Origin: JBGQDM01 sp041495845
Lineage (GTDB): Bacteria; Acidobacteriota; Terriglobia; Terriglobales; Acidobacteriaceae
Length of the DNA stretch: 7,037 bases
NCBI GenBank assembly: GCA_041495845.1
Contig: JBGQDM010000136.1
Location: 1 to 7,037 of the forward strand
Direction of reading: 5' to 3'
Shown: positions 6,360 to 7,037 of the stretch, one piece after another
Layout of the letters: each line of letters starts with the position of its first letter
How positions within the stretch are numbered: the first letter of the stretch is position 1
Program-made: the position numbers and the translations under genes
The notes under the pieces: model-generated
What the model saw: only the letters and a program-made list of their open reading frames with translations
Told to the model about the DNA's origin: nothing
The model's database searches: none

Positions 6360-7037
6360 CCTCCTTCATTTCGTGTGTGTCCCGCTGCTCGCGCTTGTCC
6401 TGAGTACGGGTCTGGCGCCGGCGCAGACTGTGCCCAAGGCATCGGTGAGTGCTGCGCGAGCGCATGTGCAGGCGCCCCCGGCGAGCTACCGCTTCCCGGA
6501 GGGCGAGACGCTCCGCTACGCGGTCGAGTGGCACTTCTTCACCGCGGGCCTGGCGTCGGTACGCCTGGAAGCTGCAGGTAGCGAGCGCAAAGTGCTGGCG
6601 GAGGCGGACTCCGAGGGCGTGGTCAACCTGCTCTACACGGTGCGCGACCGCTTTGAGGCGGTATTTGATTCGCACACGTTTTGCTCGCAGCGCGTTTCCA
6701 AGCACACCGAGGAAGGTTCCCACAAACGCGACACGGAGGTGCGCTTCGACTACACACGGGGGAAGAGTGTGCTGAATGAGAAAAACCTGAAGACGGGCGA
6801 GAGCAAACGCGTCGAAAGCGATCTCCCTGGTTGTGTTACGGATGTGGTCACTGCCGCCTTCTATTACCTCAGGTCGCTGCCGCTGGTCTCCGGCAACGTC
6901 TACGACTTTCCCATTAGCGATGGCGGGAAAACGGCGGAAGTGCGCGCCCAGGTGGAAGGCACGGAGACGGTGAAGACACCAGCGGGAACCTACGAAACGA
7001 CGCGCGTGGTAGCGGAGGCGACAACCGGCACGCTCAA
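6352..7037 (+). CDS. DUF3108-type exported protein, 5' part (runs off window)
   Basis: The reading frame is open from 6274 to the right edge without a stop, and the protein resembles the DUF3108 family of periplasmic or outer-membrane-associated proteins of unknown function. From TTG 6352 there is a hydrophobic signal-like segment (to about residue 22) ending in A-P-A before QT, a plausible signal peptidase I site. The mature part starts around YRFPEGETLRYAVEW, typical of DUF3108 (F.VGE.L.Y...W), then GLASVRLE, DSEGVV, YTVRDRFE, SHTFCSQRVSKHTEEGSH, DVVTAAFYYLRSL and PAGTYETTRVV, in the family order. No ATG is available; TTG 6352 or GTG 6373 are the standard options. HRK just upstream of TTG would make a better n-region, so the true start may be a rare codon further up (ATT 6340 or earlier). 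It follows the methyltransferase by 43 bp. An outer-membrane or LPS-related role is inferred from position only. Confidence 0.75.
   Translation, partial: MFPLLHFVCVPLLALVLSTGLAPAQTVPKASVSAARAHVQAPPASYRFPEGETLRYAVEWHFFTAGLASVRLEAAGSERKVLAEADSEGVVNLLYTVRDRFEAVFDSHTFCSQRVSKHTEEGSHKRDTEVRFDYTRGKSVLNEKNLKTGESKRVESDLPGCVTDVVTAAFYYLRSLPLVSGNVYDFPISDGGKTAEVRAQVEGTETVKTPAGTYETTRVVAEATTGTL

Noticed and set aside
6375..6775. Two + strand open frames (6375-6581 and 6449-6775) in the DUF3108 region
   Set aside because: Both are out of frame with the DUF3108 coding sequence and give Arg/Ala-rich shadow translations. The family match is in the third frame, which lacks an ATG.
1..7037. tRNA, rRNA, CRISPR arrays, insertion sequences or phage genes
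   Set aside because: The window is almost fully occupied by conserved coding sequence. I saw no repeat-spacer pattern, transposase, integrase or cloverleaf-like stretch.

Overview
The window is a GC-rich bacterial chromosome segment. It carries most of a lipopolysaccharide (LPS) inner-core operon on the + strand and, divergently on the - strand, a small exported protein of unknown function followed by the start of gatB. The set WaaA, LpxK, RfaE1, RfaE2 and a WaaC-type heptosyltransferase means a Gram-negative host that makes lipid A, Kdo and heptose. The protein style, the separate RfaE1 and RfaE2 proteins, the GatB-dependent amidation pathway and the run of an ICMT-like methyltransferase and a DUF3108 protein behind the core genes suggest Acidobacteriota (Terriglobia-like). 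That assignment is from memory of family and gene-order patterns, not from a search.

Layout: 1-127 (-) is the N-terminal 42 codons of gatB, cut by the window edge. 175-840 (-) is a 221-aa protein with an export signal. 841-906 is a compact divergent promoter region. From about 907 to the right edge everything reads on the + strand: waaA, lpxK, rfaE1, rfaE2, waaC-like, an ICMT-like membrane methyltransferase, and a DUF3108 exported protein that runs off the window. Junctions are tight: ATGA at waaA/lpxK, TTGA at rfaE1/rfaE2, one base at rfaE2/waaC, and ATGA at waaC/methyltransferase. There is a short gap before rfaE1 (25 bp with the start preferred here) and 43 bp before the DUF3108 gene. No stretch longer than 66 bp lacks a gene.

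How the genes work together: LpxK adds the 4'-phosphate to the lipid A disaccharide. WaaA adds Kdo to the resulting lipid IVA. RfaE1 and RfaE2 carry out the kinase and nucleotidyltransferase steps that lead to ADP-heptose. The WaaC-like enzyme adds the first heptose to Kdo. The role of the methyltransferase and of the DUF3108 protein in this pathway is not known; position alone ties them to it. The heptose isomerase, phosphatase and epimerase genes (gmhA, gmhB, hldD) are not in the window.

No wholly new system is visible; this is mainly a conserved housekeeping locus. The most notable signals are non-coding. TATAAT-like boxes lie 6-10 bp before three start codons, which suggests leaderless or very short-leader transcripts. 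TCGCT half-sites are clustered in the divergent promoter region. A perfect 8-bp inverted repeat has its 3' arm over the likely TTG start codon of the DUF3108 gene.
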